Shown here in pieces: positions 53,713-61,471 of a DNA stretch of 64,000 nt. Source of the stretch: an uncultured Bacilli bacterium (GTDB taxonomy: Bacteria > Bacillota_I > Bacilli_A > RF39 > UBA660); contig CALVOZ010000005.1 of NCBI GenBank assembly GCA_944350495.1, positions 1-64,000 of the forward strand, in the 5' to 3' direction. Position numbers and translations under genes: made by a program. A model generated the notes under the pieces. It was given only the letters and a program-made list of their open reading frames with translations, made no database searches and was not told the DNA's origin. The number at the start of each line of letters is the position of its first letter. Position 1 is the stretch's first letter.

Positions 53713-55580
53713 CTTATGCACTTGGCATGGAAGCATTTATTTCCATACATATGACTGTATTTGTATTCATACCGTTATCAAAATTATTGGGTAAGGACGA
53801 AGATAGTTCTAAACGCATTGTAAAAATGTTGTTTATAGGTCGAGTATTACTTTTACTTTACTTTGATTTTTTTATTACACCTTCAATAGCAATCTTCGAT
53901 TTTTTTTCAATGTTTATTGGAGCATTTTTGATTGTGCCTATTTTGTCAAATTTCAAAAAAAATAAATATAATTTGCAAACAGGGGCATCAATCGTAAACC
54001 AAGATGCTGTTCAAACTAGTAGGACAAATTTAATTGTCAAATGTGTTAATTGTGGACAAGAAGTAGACCTTAAACATAAATTTTGCTTAAAATGTGGAAA
54101 GAGCTTAGCAGGCGATAATTTAAAAGTTGAGGAAGCAATTAAAACTAATTCTATTGTTCCCGATGTCAAGTATGTAAAATTAGGTCAATATGATCCTATG
54201 TATCAGTTGTCTGAAGATGGGATGCTAGAAGAATTTATCAATAGAGAAATAAAAAAAGCTCAAATTGACCTTAACACTAAATTAATTCCATCAGCAGCTT
54301 TAAAAAGAAAAAAAGTAATTAAAAGCATTTTTTCATTATTAGTTGCAGTATTTATATGTTCTATATTTTTTCACTTTCCAATTTCTTTTTATGTTGGTGG
54401 ATTAATAATTTTATTTATTTTTTATAAATTATTTAACAATTATAATTTTATGAAATATTTGAAAAAGGAAATTAAATCTCGCCCAAATGAAAAAATATCA
54501 AATATCGTTATGAATGTAAAATTATCATTAGTAACTGATAACAGTAGTAAATTTTTTATATGCTCATTACTATTAGCTATTATAGTCCCTCTAATTATTT
54601 TTATTAATCCAGTCATATTGTATGAAAAAGTAGATGGCGGATATGCTGTTAGGTATTATTTATTTGGTTTAACAAATTTTAAAACCGCTACTATTCCTGC
54701 ACAATATAAAGGAGAAGATGTTGTGAGCCTAAGAGGTAATACATTTTCTAATATGCCTTTTTTAACAGAGGTAACTTTACCAGATACATTGTTGGAGATA
54801 AGAGGACAAGCCTTTAAAAATGATATTAATTTAGTTAAAGTTAACATTCCAAATAAGTTAGAATATTTAGGTGGAGGAGCATTTTATAATTGTCGATCTA
54901 TAGAAACGATTGAATTACCAGATACTCTTACTGAATTAGGTGGTGAGTCTTTCTATAATGCTAAATCATTAAAGAGTATTAAATTATCAAATAATTTAAC
55001 TGAGATAAGAGGAAATACTTTTGAAAAATGTAGTAGTCTAAAAAGCATTGAAATTCCTGATAAAGTAGAGCGTATTGGCGGAAGTGCGTTTAGAGAAGCT
55101 TACTCTTTAGAAACCGTAATTATCTCTAAAAATAGTAATTTAAAGGAGATAGGATCATCAGCATTTAGAGGTTGCAATTCGTTAGATTCTATCACTTTAC
55201 CCAAAGGTGTTTCATTAAATGAGCGCACTTTTAAAGAAAGTCCAACTGTTGTTAAATATTATGGCGAATTTTCTTCTTTAGGAAGTAATTATTCATATAC
55301 TAATATCATGACGCTTGATTTAGGCGATACAGTAAATATTAATTTTGATTACGATTCAAATACGATTCAACATGCTACTTTAAAATTTGATGAATATAAA
55401 ACTACTGATTTAGGTAAACCAGTATATTACTTTATTTATAAAGTGGAAAATGAACAACCAAATTATTTTATTTTAAGTGAGGAAAATAAAACTAAATTAT
55501 TTGGTGCTGATATTGCCTTTGAATTAAAAATGTTAAATTCTGGAAATAGTAGTGTTGAAATTTATGTTTATACTAATTAA
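53703..55580 (+). CDS. Membrane protein with zinc ribbon and BspA-type leucine-rich repeats
   Basis: 625 residues. Two N-terminal transmembrane helices (about 8-75) precede a zinc ribbon with Cys114, Cys117, Cys128 and Cys131, then two more helices (about 205-250) and a fifth (about 285-305). The C-terminal half is outside and contains BspA-like LRR_5 repeats (about 340-520; LPDTLTELGGESFYNAKSLKSI type), of which at least six copies are seen, then a beta-rich end. The combination suggests a cytoplasmic sensor ribbon linked to an outside binding surface. GGAGGTG precedes the ATG. It heads the operon with the radical SAM gene. Confidence 0.75.
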   Translation: MPLAYALGMEAFISIHMTVFVFIPLSKLLGKDEDSSKRIVKMLFIGRVLLLLYFDFFITPSIAIFDFFSMFIGAFLIVPILSNFKKNKYNLQTGASIVNQDAVQTSRTNLIVKCVNCGQEVDLKHKFCLKCGKSLAGDNLKVEEAIKTNSIVPDVKYVKLGQYDPMYQLSEDGMLEEFINREIKKAQIDLNTKLIPSAALKRKKVIKSIFSLLVAVFICSIFFHFPISFYVGGLIILFIFYKLFNNYNFMKYLKKEIKSRPNEKISNIVMNVKLSLVTDNSSKFFICSLLLAIIVPLIIFINPVILYEKVDGGYAVRYYLFGLTNFKTATIPAQYKGEDVVSLRGNTFSNMPFLTEVTLPDTLLEIRGQAFKNDINLVKVNIPNKLEYLGGGAFYNCRSIETIELPDTLTELGGESFYNAKSLKSIKLSNNLTEIRGNTFEKCSSLKSIEIPDKVERIGGSAFREAYSLETVIISKNSNLKEIGSSAFRGCNSLDSITLPKGVSLNERTFKESPTVVKYYGEFSSLGSNYSYTNIMTLDLGDTVNINFDYDSNTIQHATLKFDEYKTTDLGKPVYYFIYKVENEQPNYFILSEENKTKLFGADIAFELKMLNSGNSSVEIYVYTN

Positions 55581-55597
55581 TTTACAAGGGGGTTTTT

Positions 55598-57343
55598 ATG
55601 AATTATAAATATATCCATCTTTTATATGTTCCAACCATGGCTTGTAATATGGAGTGCAAGTATTGCTATTTAGAAGATAATACAGTTGATGAAAAAACTA
55701 AGTATAAGTCTTTAGATACTTTAAAATTTGCTATTAATAAATTTAAAGCAGCAAATGTTATACCATTTAATATTTCATTACATGGTGGTGAAGTTACAAC
55801 TTTATCAAAAGAAGATTTTTATAATCTTATTAAATTTATCAATGATTATTATAATGAAAATAAAGAAATTATAACAGGAGCCGGATTTAAAGTTGGAAAG
55901 CCTCATATTAAAACTAATTTATATAATTTAAGCAAGCATATAGATACAATTAAAGAGTTTAATGTCTCTATTTCAGGCAGTCTAGATCTACCTTTATCAT
56001 TACACGATCAATATCGCGTTACTAAGGGTAATAAAAAGACGCTTGAAAAAATTTTAGAAAATGTAAAATTATTAGAAAATATTTCATGTAAGAAGAAAGT
56101 CTCAGCAACTATTTTTAAAGAACATTATGCACATATTAATGAAATTATTGAAGATATTCGTTTCTTAAATAATAATACTTGTCTTGATATGAACGATTTC
56201 AATTTTATGATTGGATTTGATTATAACTCTAATGGAATTCTTCATCATATGAGTGAAGATGAGCAAGTAGAATTTTATAAAAAGATGCATGAAGCTTTTG
56301 ATGGTACTGATTTAGATGTCGGGGTTAACGGCCCTTGGTTTGATGAATTTGGGCCTGAATATTGTACTAATTGTGATAATTGTGGAGAAAAGTTTTTCTT
56401 ACTTGAACGTAGTGGGGATATATATTCTTGTGTCCGTGGTCAAAAAAATAAAGATTATTATTTTGGTAATATATATAACGATTCAGTTGAAGAAATATTA
56501 GATACGGCTTATAAAAAAATATTTATCAATCATAATAAAGAACCATTTAACGATGAATGTAGTACTTGTGGTTATTTATATCTATGTAAAACAGGATGCC
56601 CGTTTGTAAAAAATGTATATAAATCAAATAAGAGTTATACTTGCAAATTGCAACAATTAATATATAAAGATAGAAACTATGATAAAGATAAATATAACGA
56701 TGAATTTGTTTACAAATATACTAATAAAATGAGTATAATTGATAACGTCAAATATCGTCCTACAAGGAATAATAATGATTATCCATCGTTACAAGAAATT
56801 ATTGAGCAAGATTCAAAATTAAAATATATTTATGATGATACAGTGTTTATCCTAAATGTCGATGGAAATGAATTTCAATTATCTTCACAAATTGTTAAAA
56901 ATAGAAGAGATTTTATATATATCGTGCCAAACTCAAAAGTAAAAATATATATGAAGAAGAATATGATATGTGAAGATTGTGACTATCCAGAAAATAATGC
57001 GTTATATATAATGCTGTTAAGTGGTAATTTAATAACTTATGGTGATGAGTGTAGAACTAAGCAAAGACATATAGCCACAATGCAAATATATAAAGGTGTC
57101 TTAGATAATACTTTAAGCGATAAAGAAGAATATTACTGTTATGATATTTCTAATTTGTTTAAAGAATATAAAGATCATTTTGCACAAGATAAACCAAATA
57201 ATATATTTTTTACAACATCAGCTTTAAGAGATTATCATTATATAAAGCAAAAAAATAATGGATATTATCATATTCAATCAATTAATTTGCCATTTCAAAA
57301 CATTGAGTTTTATTATATAGATAAGGAGTTAAATCATGAATAA
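55598..57343 (+). CDS. Radical SAM/SPASM domain protein, candidate peptide maturase
   Basis: 581 residues. The radical SAM CX3CX2C is Cys16, Cys20 and Cys23 (MACNMECKYCY). The SPASM domain is complete: Cys262-X10-Gly273-X4-Cys278, then Cys321-X2-Cys324-X5-Cys330-X3-Cys334, then Cys349, the full seven-cysteine pattern for two auxiliary clusters. The last 230 residues are not recognised. Enzymes of this type modify ribosomal peptides or activate sulfatases; no sulfatase is present. AAGGGGG precedes the ATG, and its end overlaps by 8 bases a gene for a protein with an Asn-rich tail, the obvious candidate substrate. The peptide link is an inference from gene order. Confidence 0.88.
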   Translation: MNYKYIHLLYVPTMACNMECKYCYLEDNTVDEKTKYKSLDTLKFAINKFKAANVIPFNISLHGGEVTTLSKEDFYNLIKFINDYYNENKEIITGAGFKVGKPHIKTNLYNLSKHIDTIKEFNVSISGSLDLPLSLHDQYRVTKGNKKTLEKILENVKLLENISCKKKVSATIFKEHYAHINEIIEDIRFLNNNTCLDMNDFNFMIGFDYNSNGILHHMSEDEQVEFYKKMHEAFDGTDLDVGVNGPWFDEFGPEYCTNCDNCGEKFFLLERSGDIYSCVRGQKNKDYYFGNIYNDSVEEILDTAYKKIFINHNKEPFNDECSTCGYLYLCKTGCPFVKNVYKSNKSYTCKLQQLIYKDRNYDKDKYNDEFVYKYTNKMSIIDNVKYRPTRNNNDYPSLQEIIEQDSKLKYIYDDTVFILNVDGNEFQLSSQIVKNRRDFIYIVPNSKVKIYMKKNMICEDCDYPENNALYIMLLSGNLITYGDECRTKQRHIATMQIYKGVLDNTLSDKEEYYCYDISNLFKEYKDHFAQDKPNNIFFTTSALRDYHYIKQKNNGYYHIQSINLPFQNIEFYYIDKELNHE

Positions 57344-57692
57344 AGAACCAGAAACGTATGAAGAACTTATTAGACAGCATCGTTGTTTAAACTTAACTAA
57401 AATTTATAATTTAACATCAGAACAATTAAATCAAATTTATAATTTTTTAGCAACTAATCCTGACGGGAAAATTAAAGGTGATAGAAATCATCTATCTTTA
57501 TTGGTTGGTAAGCAAGTGGTTTCATTAATAACTTGTGAGTGTGTTGATGTCACAGTTGATGGAGTGGATTTATCTAATAATTCATTTAGTATTATAAATT
57601 ATTATACTTCTTCATCAAATGGGTCATATAGTGGTGGTTCATCATCAAACAATAATAACAATAATAATAACAATAACAATAATAATAGGTAG
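57336..57692 (+). CDS. Candidate precursor peptide with poly-Asn C-terminus
   Basis: 118 residues. The first 90 form a compact, helical then beta-rich domain (ETYEELIRQHRCLNLTKIYNL..., LLVGKQVVSLITCECVDVTVDG). The end is low complexity: a Tyr/Ser/Gly segment (YYTSSSNGSYSGGSSS) and then thirteen Asn (105-117) and one Arg. It overlaps the radical SAM gene by 8 bases, so the two are translated together. The plan of leader domain plus simple tail resembles RiPP precursors, such as Gly-rich GrrA-like or His-Xaa-Ser types, but no known family is recognised. No signal peptide is present. Confidence 0.65.
   Translation: MNKEPETYEELIRQHRCLNLTKIYNLTSEQLNQIYNFLATNPDGKIKGDRNHLSLLVGKQVVSLITCECVDVTVDGVDLSNNSFSIINYYTSSSNGSYSGGSSSNNNNNNNNNNNNNR
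57648..57686 (+). repeat. AAY trinucleotide tract (13 Asn codons)
   Basis: Thirteen consecutive AAC/AAT codons near the end of the candidate precursor gene. The codons are mixed, so the tract is only partly a pure repeat. Confidence 0.9.
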
Positions 57693-57699
57693 GTGAGTT

Positions 57700-58710
57700 A
57701 TGACATTTATTTCTGATAAATTTCAAAATGAAAAATTAGATAAGTATCATATAAATGTTAAAACTAAATATGTAGTTGGTAATAATATTTTAGAACGTAA
57801 TACTAATGGTTCAATTAATGATGATATTTTAAATGGTGTTATCCAACAAAAAGAATATTATTTAAATGATAAATTAATTCATAAAGAAACTAATTTTGAT
57901 ACTAGAATGGAATACACCTTTATTTCTAAGAAAAATGAAGAGAAGAATATTAGTTGCCCTAACTGTGGAATGACTTTGCCGTTAAAAAAAATTAATGATG
58001 GTTGCCCATATTGTGGTACTTATTATAATTTAGATTATTCTGATAAAGAGTTAGGTGGTAAACATTATTATGATTATATTTTAAAAAGTAACACATATCG
58101 AGTTATCGTTGCTATTATTTCTCTTTTAATAAGTAGTTTCTTTAGTTATTTATTTGTTAAAAATACTTCTCGGACATTTAATAGTATTGATATTATTAAA
58201 GTGTTTGTCTATGGCACAATTTTAGCGGTTATTTTATACTATATATTTTATACTTTAGATGCTTATTTAATTTTAACTCCAGTCAAGAAATATAAGCAAA
58301 AACTTAATCAAAAACAAAAAAATTTTTGGAATCGTACTAAAATTGATAAAAAAACTTTTTTTAATAATTTAAATTATGAGATAAGAAAATATTATTATCA
58401 ACAAGAAAAAATTATTGATTATGATATATTAGATTATATAAGTTATGAAGATTATACTAAAGATGATGTTATGTATGTAAAAGTTCAGGCTGACGTAAGA
58501 AAGATATTATTAGTAAATAATAAAATAAAAGTAGAAAATAAAGTAGAGACATATACTTTACGACGTACTAAAAATACAGTTAAATTAACAAGTGGTGTAA
58601 ATACTATGTCTTGTCATAAGTGTGGTGCACCAATTGATGTAACAGCAGATAAATGTGAATATTGTAACTCACCAATTAAGTATTTACAGGAATGGGTATT
58701 AGACTATTAA
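57700..58710 (+). CDS. Membrane protein with two zinc ribbons and Tim44-like part
   Basis: 336 residues. A first zinc ribbon (CPNCG...CPYCG at about 86-106) is followed by two transmembrane helices (about 137-195), then a mixed alpha/beta domain with YISYEDYTKDDVMYVKVQADVR and a second ribbon at the end (CHKCG...CEYCN). The last part has the same order of elements as the Tim44-like protein at 14987-15760, including a closing segment with Trp (QEWVLDY). The function is unknown; a membrane-bound partner of the candidate peptide system is possible. TAGGTGAG precedes the ATG, 8 bases after the candidate precursor. A terminator lies over its stop codon. Confidence 0.65.
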   Translation: MTFISDKFQNEKLDKYHINVKTKYVVGNNILERNTNGSINDDILNGVIQQKEYYLNDKLIHKETNFDTRMEYTFISKKNEEKNISCPNCGMTLPLKKINDGCPYCGTYYNLDYSDKELGGKHYYDYILKSNTYRVIVAIISLLISSFFSYLFVKNTSRTFNSIDIIKVFVYGTILAVILYYIFYTLDAYLILTPVKKYKQKLNQKQKNFWNRTKIDKKTFFNNLNYEIRKYYYQQEKIIDYDILDYISYEDYTKDDVMYVKVQADVRKILLVNNKIKVENKVETYTLRRTKNTVKLTSGVNTMSCHKCGAPIDVTADKCEYCNSPIKYLQEWVLDY

Positions 58711-58729
58711 TAATTAATAGTCTTTTTTT
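58701..58729 (+). terminator. Intrinsic terminator at the end of the radical SAM operon
   Basis: 9-bp stem (58701-58709 with 58715-58723) and a T run; overlaps the last stop codon. Confidence 0.85.
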
Positions 58730-58738
58730 ATTGTAAAT

Positions 58739-58767
58739 TTGCGTATTTAGTAACATTTTGGTATAAT
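58739..58767 (+). promoter_or_regulatory. Promoter of the HExxH protein gene
   Basis: TTGCGT at 58739-58744, a 17-bp spacer with TG at 58759-58760, TATAAT at 58762-58767. Confidence 0.65.
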
Positions 58768-58797
58768 TTGTTTAATTTTTAGAAAGCAGGTTGTTTT

Positions 58798-60207
58798 ATG
58801 AGTAGATTTAGAGTAAGTAATCTTAATGTTTTTTCTATCTTCAGTGATGAAGATTCTTTAAAGTGCAAAATAAAACAAGTTGCTTTAAAATGTCAAAAAG
58901 ATATTGAACATTTTTCTTTTAGTAATGAAAAATTTCATTCTTATATAGCTGATTATTTAGTGCCATATATTTATTATGATCCTTTATATTGGTATTCTAA
59001 TCCTTTAATTAGAGAAATAAAAAAGCACATTGGGAATGAAATCCCAATGTGTTTTTTAAATATTATAGAATTTTTTGAAAATGATTCAAATTATAGAAAT
59101 TCTCTTAATACTGTTAAACAAATAATTGAGCAAATTTTATTATTGGGTAAAGATATATCTAGTGAAGAAGCAATAGAATTAATAGACGCTAGTATTTTAT
59201 TAAATGATTTTTATCCTGAACTAGTTTGTAATTATTTAATTGGTAAAATAATGGAGAAAAAATTAGTACTTGATGATGCAAATTATCAACGCTTATTTTT
59301 TCAATTTGTAGAATTGTTTAAACAAAGAAATTCTCTAAGCTGTTATTTTATGAAAGGTCGTTTCGAAAGAAGAATAGTTGATGATAAGGTTATAGTAATC
59401 GATGCCATTATTAAAAAGAAAAATGGTACATACCGAATAATATTTAATGAACATACATTGACTTGTGATAATATCTTAAACAATTTAAGAACGTTATTTC
59501 ATGAAACTTGGCATTTTGTTCAAAAAGATGCTGAGTATAGTGAACAATATTATCGTGAATTATTTATAATGGATACATTTTTAGCGCAAACTAAAGGTGA
59601 ATATGGAGAGAATAATTATGATTTTATGGCTGATGAAAGCGATGCTTTTTTGAATGAAAATATAATGCTATATCAATATTTAAATCGTATTAGTAAAATT
59701 ACCTTTGATCAAGAAAAAAGTAACATATTAAGAATTGTTAGAGAAAAAATAGCTGCTCGCAGCAATACTCTTAGAAAAGATCAGTTTGGAAATACAATTT
59801 ATATTGATGAATATTTTGAAAGAATAACTAAAATTTATAATGTTAATCCATATTATGATTTAGGAATGATATATACATATAATAGTGATGGCAAACGTTT
59901 AACACCATTACAACTATATAAAACTTTAGAAAAATTAGAAGAAAATAGCGAAATATATAATTATTATTTAATTTTATTATTTAACAGTCATTATAGTAAG
60001 GAAGATTTACCTCAGATATTAAAAGAATTAAAAAAAGAAATTGATTCTACTACTGGTAATTATTTATTATTAATTAAAATATATTGGTATTATGTTAAAC
60101 AATTTTTAAGTAATCAAACTATTCAAAGTAGCAATCAAGAATTCTTACAATTTGAACAGGTAATGGAGAAACCGAAAAAAAAGCAACTAAATTTGATTGT
60201 TAATTAA
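58798..60207 (+). CDS. HExxH-containing protein, possible metallopeptidase
   Basis: 469 residues, soluble, no signal peptide. FHETWHFVQ gives a zinc-protease-like HExxH (His235, Glu236, His239), and an acidic DESDAFLNEN segment about 45 residues later could supply a third ligand. The N- and C-terminal parts are helical and not recognised. It has its own promoter and lies just after the radical SAM operon, so it could be the leader peptidase of that system; nothing beyond position supports this. A perfect hairpin plus T run (59020-59057) occurs inside the frame, encoding residues near 75-87. Confidence 0.65.
   Translation: MSRFRVSNLNVFSIFSDEDSLKCKIKQVALKCQKDIEHFSFSNEKFHSYIADYLVPYIYYDPLYWYSNPLIREIKKHIGNEIPMCFLNIIEFFENDSNYRNSLNTVKQIIEQILLLGKDISSEEAIELIDASILLNDFYPELVCNYLIGKIMEKKLVLDDANYQRLFFQFVELFKQRNSLSCYFMKGRFERRIVDDKVIVIDAIIKKKNGTYRIIFNEHTLTCDNILNNLRTLFHETWHFVQKDAEYSEQYYRELFIMDTFLAQTKGEYGENNYDFMADESDAFLNENIMLYQYLNRISKITFDQEKSNILRIVREKIAARSNTLRKDQFGNTIYIDEYFERITKIYNVNPYYDLGMIYTYNSDGKRLTPLQLYKTLEKLEENSEIYNYYLILLFNSHYSKEDLPQILKELKKEIDSTTGNYLLLIKIYWYYVKQFLSNQTIQSSNQEFLQFEQVMEKPKKKQLNLIVN
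59020..59057 (+). terminator. Terminator-like hairpin inside a coding sequence
   Basis: A 16-bp stem (59020-59035 with 59042-59057) with one G-U pair and an ATGAAA loop, of which the core GCACATTGGGA/TCCCAATGTGT is followed by six Ts. This would be taken for a strong intrinsic terminator if it lay between genes, yet it is about 225 bases inside an open frame. Confidence 0.7.
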
Positions 60208-60224
60208 TATAATATTTTCTTTTG

Positions 60225-60252
60225 ACACCTTTTTTAATTAGTAGCATACAAT
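60225..60252 (+). promoter_or_regulatory. Sporulation-type (SigK/SigE) promoter for cotE
   Basis: ACAC at 60225-60228, a 16-bp spacer and CATACAAT at 60245-60252, matching the CATAnnnT -10 of the mother-cell sigma factors SigE and SigK. Bacillus cotE is expressed from SigE and SigK promoters. Confidence 0.55.
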
Positions 60253-60270
60253 TAAATGAGGAGTGGTGGT

Positions 60271-60798
60271 ATGGCATCATATAAGGAAATTGTTACTAAA
60301 GCTGTAATTGGAAAGGGTAAAAAAAGTTTCAAAAATAAATATGAAATAGAAGTAGAAGAGAAACCAACTACTGTTTTAGGATGTTGGGTAATTAATCATA
60401 TGTTTGAGGGTTACAAGAATGATGATAATATTGGTGTATCAGGCAGTTTTGATATTAATATATGGTATTCGTATGATTCTGATACCAAGACAAAGGTTGT
60501 AACTAAAAAAATTGAATATAATGATAATTTTAATATGAAATTTAATAATGTCAAAACTATGAAAGACACTGATATTATAGTCCGAAGTTTAACACAGCCA
60601 AGTTGTTCTGATGTTACGATTAATGATAATAAAATAAATTTTGTTATTGATAAAGAATTGGGCGTTGAAATAGTTGGGGAAACTAAAGTTAAAATTGCTA
60701 TTGAAGATGATGAGGAACCTTGGGATATTATTGATGATGAGGTAACAGAAGAAACATTAGATGATATAGAAAATGAAGTTAATGAAGAATATTTATAA
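60271..60798 (+). CDS. cotE: Outer spore coat protein CotE
   Basis: 175 residues. It matches CotE from the start: YKEIVTKAVIGKGKK, TVLGCWVINHMFEG, SGSFDINIWYSYDSDTKTKV, then DIIVRSLTQPSC and VEIVGETKVKI, ending in an acidic tail. CotE directs assembly of the outer coat of the endospore on the mother-cell side. Start 60271 follows GAGGAG; an in-frame ATG at 60256 precedes it. A sporulation-type promoter lies upstream, and a long terminator follows whose 3' arm holds the -35 box of rpsP. Confidence 0.92.
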   Translation: MASYKEIVTKAVIGKGKKSFKNKYEIEVEEKPTTVLGCWVINHMFEGYKNDDNIGVSGSFDINIWYSYDSDTKTKVVTKKIEYNDNFNMKFNNVKTMKDTDIIVRSLTQPSCSDVTINDNKINFVIDKELGVEIVGETKVKIAIEDDEEPWDIIDDEVTEETLDDIENEVNEEYL

Positions 60799-60831
60799 GT
60801 GTTAACCAAAAATGGTTGACACTTTTTTTAG
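60797..60831 (+). terminator. Intrinsic terminator after cotE
   Basis: 11-bp stem with one G-U (60798-60808 with 60813-60823) and a T run. Confidence 0.85.
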
Positions 60832-60844
60832 TTTGTGATATATT
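60816..60844 (+). promoter_or_regulatory. Promoter for rpsP
   Basis: TTGACA at 60816-60821 (inside the terminator's 3' arm), a 17-bp spacer with TG at 60836-60837, TATATT at 60839-60844. Confidence 0.65.
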
Positions 60845-60867
60845 TATTCAAGAACGGAGGTATAAAC

Positions 60868-61149
60868 ATGGCAGTTAAATTAAGATTAAAGAGAATGGGT
60901 TCAAAGAAGAAACCTTTTTATCGTATCGTTGCAGCTGATTCAAGAAGCCCAAGAGATGGAAGATTTATTGAGGAAGTAGGTTACTATAATCCAGTACAAT
61001 CACCAGCTGAAGTAAAAATTGACGAAGATAAAGCTTTAACTTGGTTAAATAATGGAGCTATTCCAACTGATACTGTAAGAGATATTTTCAGTAAACAAGG
61101 AATTATGAAAAAATTCCATGAATCAAAAATAAAGAAAGAAGATAAGTAA
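60868..61149 (+). CDS. rpsP: 30S ribosomal protein S16
   Basis: 93 residues, starting [21 protein letters not shown] and including [20 protein letters not shown], diagnostic of S16. Start 60868 follows GGAGG (60856-60860); an in-frame ATG at 60835 lies upstream of the -10 box. The stop overlaps khpA by one base, as in the Bacillus rpsP-ylqC pair. The ylqD/rimM/trmD genes that follow in Bacillus are absent here. Confidence 0.97.
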   Translation: MAVKLRLKRMGSKKKPFYRIVAADSRSPRDGRFIEEVGYYNPVQSPAEVKIDEDKALTWLNNGAIPTDTVRDIFSKQGIMKKFHESKIKKEDK

Positions 61150-61391
61150 TGAACTTAGTTGAATTAACGAAATATTTAGTTAATACACTAGTTAGCGAAG
61201 GTGCTGAAGTAACATTAGCTGATTCAAGTGATGATTATAATGTTATTGAAGTACGCGTTGATGAAGCTTCTATTGGAGCTGTAATTGGTAGAGGAGGCAA
61301 GATTGCTAACTCTATTCGTACAATTGTCCAAGCAGCAGCTTATACGAATAATCAAGGTAAAGTAAGAATAAACATTGATGTCAAAAAGTAG
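61149..61391 (+). CDS. khpA: KH domain RNA-binding protein KhpA (YlqC)
   Basis: 80 residues with one type II KH domain: VIGRGGKIANSIRTIV is the GXXG loop with flanking helices. KhpA forms a dimer with KhpB in Gram-positives and binds many RNAs, affecting cell division and sporulation-related genes in some species. It is coupled to rpsP (TAATG) and ends in an intrinsic terminator. Confidence 0.93.
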   Translation: MNLVELTKYLVNTLVSEGAEVTLADSSDDYNVIEVRVDEASIGAVIGRGGKIANSIRTIVQAAAYTNNQGKVRINIDVKK

Positions 61392-61412
61392 TCGAACTAC
61401 TTTTTTATTTTA
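61384..61412 (+). terminator. Intrinsic terminator after khpA
   Basis: 9-bp perfect stem (61384-61392 with 61396-61404), CGA loop, T run. Confidence 0.85.
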
Positions 61413-61413
61413 C

Positions 61414-61442
61414 TTGCAGTAAAAGTAAAATTATACTATAAT
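61414..61442 (+). promoter_or_regulatory. Promoter for uppS-cdsA-rseP
   Basis: TTGCAG at 61414-61419, a 17-bp spacer, TATAAT at 61437-61442. Confidence 0.7.
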
Positions 61443-61471
61443 GATAATAGTATTAACACAATGGAGGTAAC

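Noticed and set aside
54730-55260. Near-repeats in the 625-residue membrane protein gene, considered as a possible tandem DNA repeat or array
   Set aside because: The similarity is at protein level (BspA-type LRR units of about 23 residues) with diverged DNA, so this is a normal repeat domain and not a CRISPR or VNTR.
56316-56501. Small hydrophobic frame inside the radical SAM gene
   Set aside because: It lies wholly within the SPASM-coding frame and its hydrophobicity arises from the +1 frame of Asn/Tyr/Ile codons.
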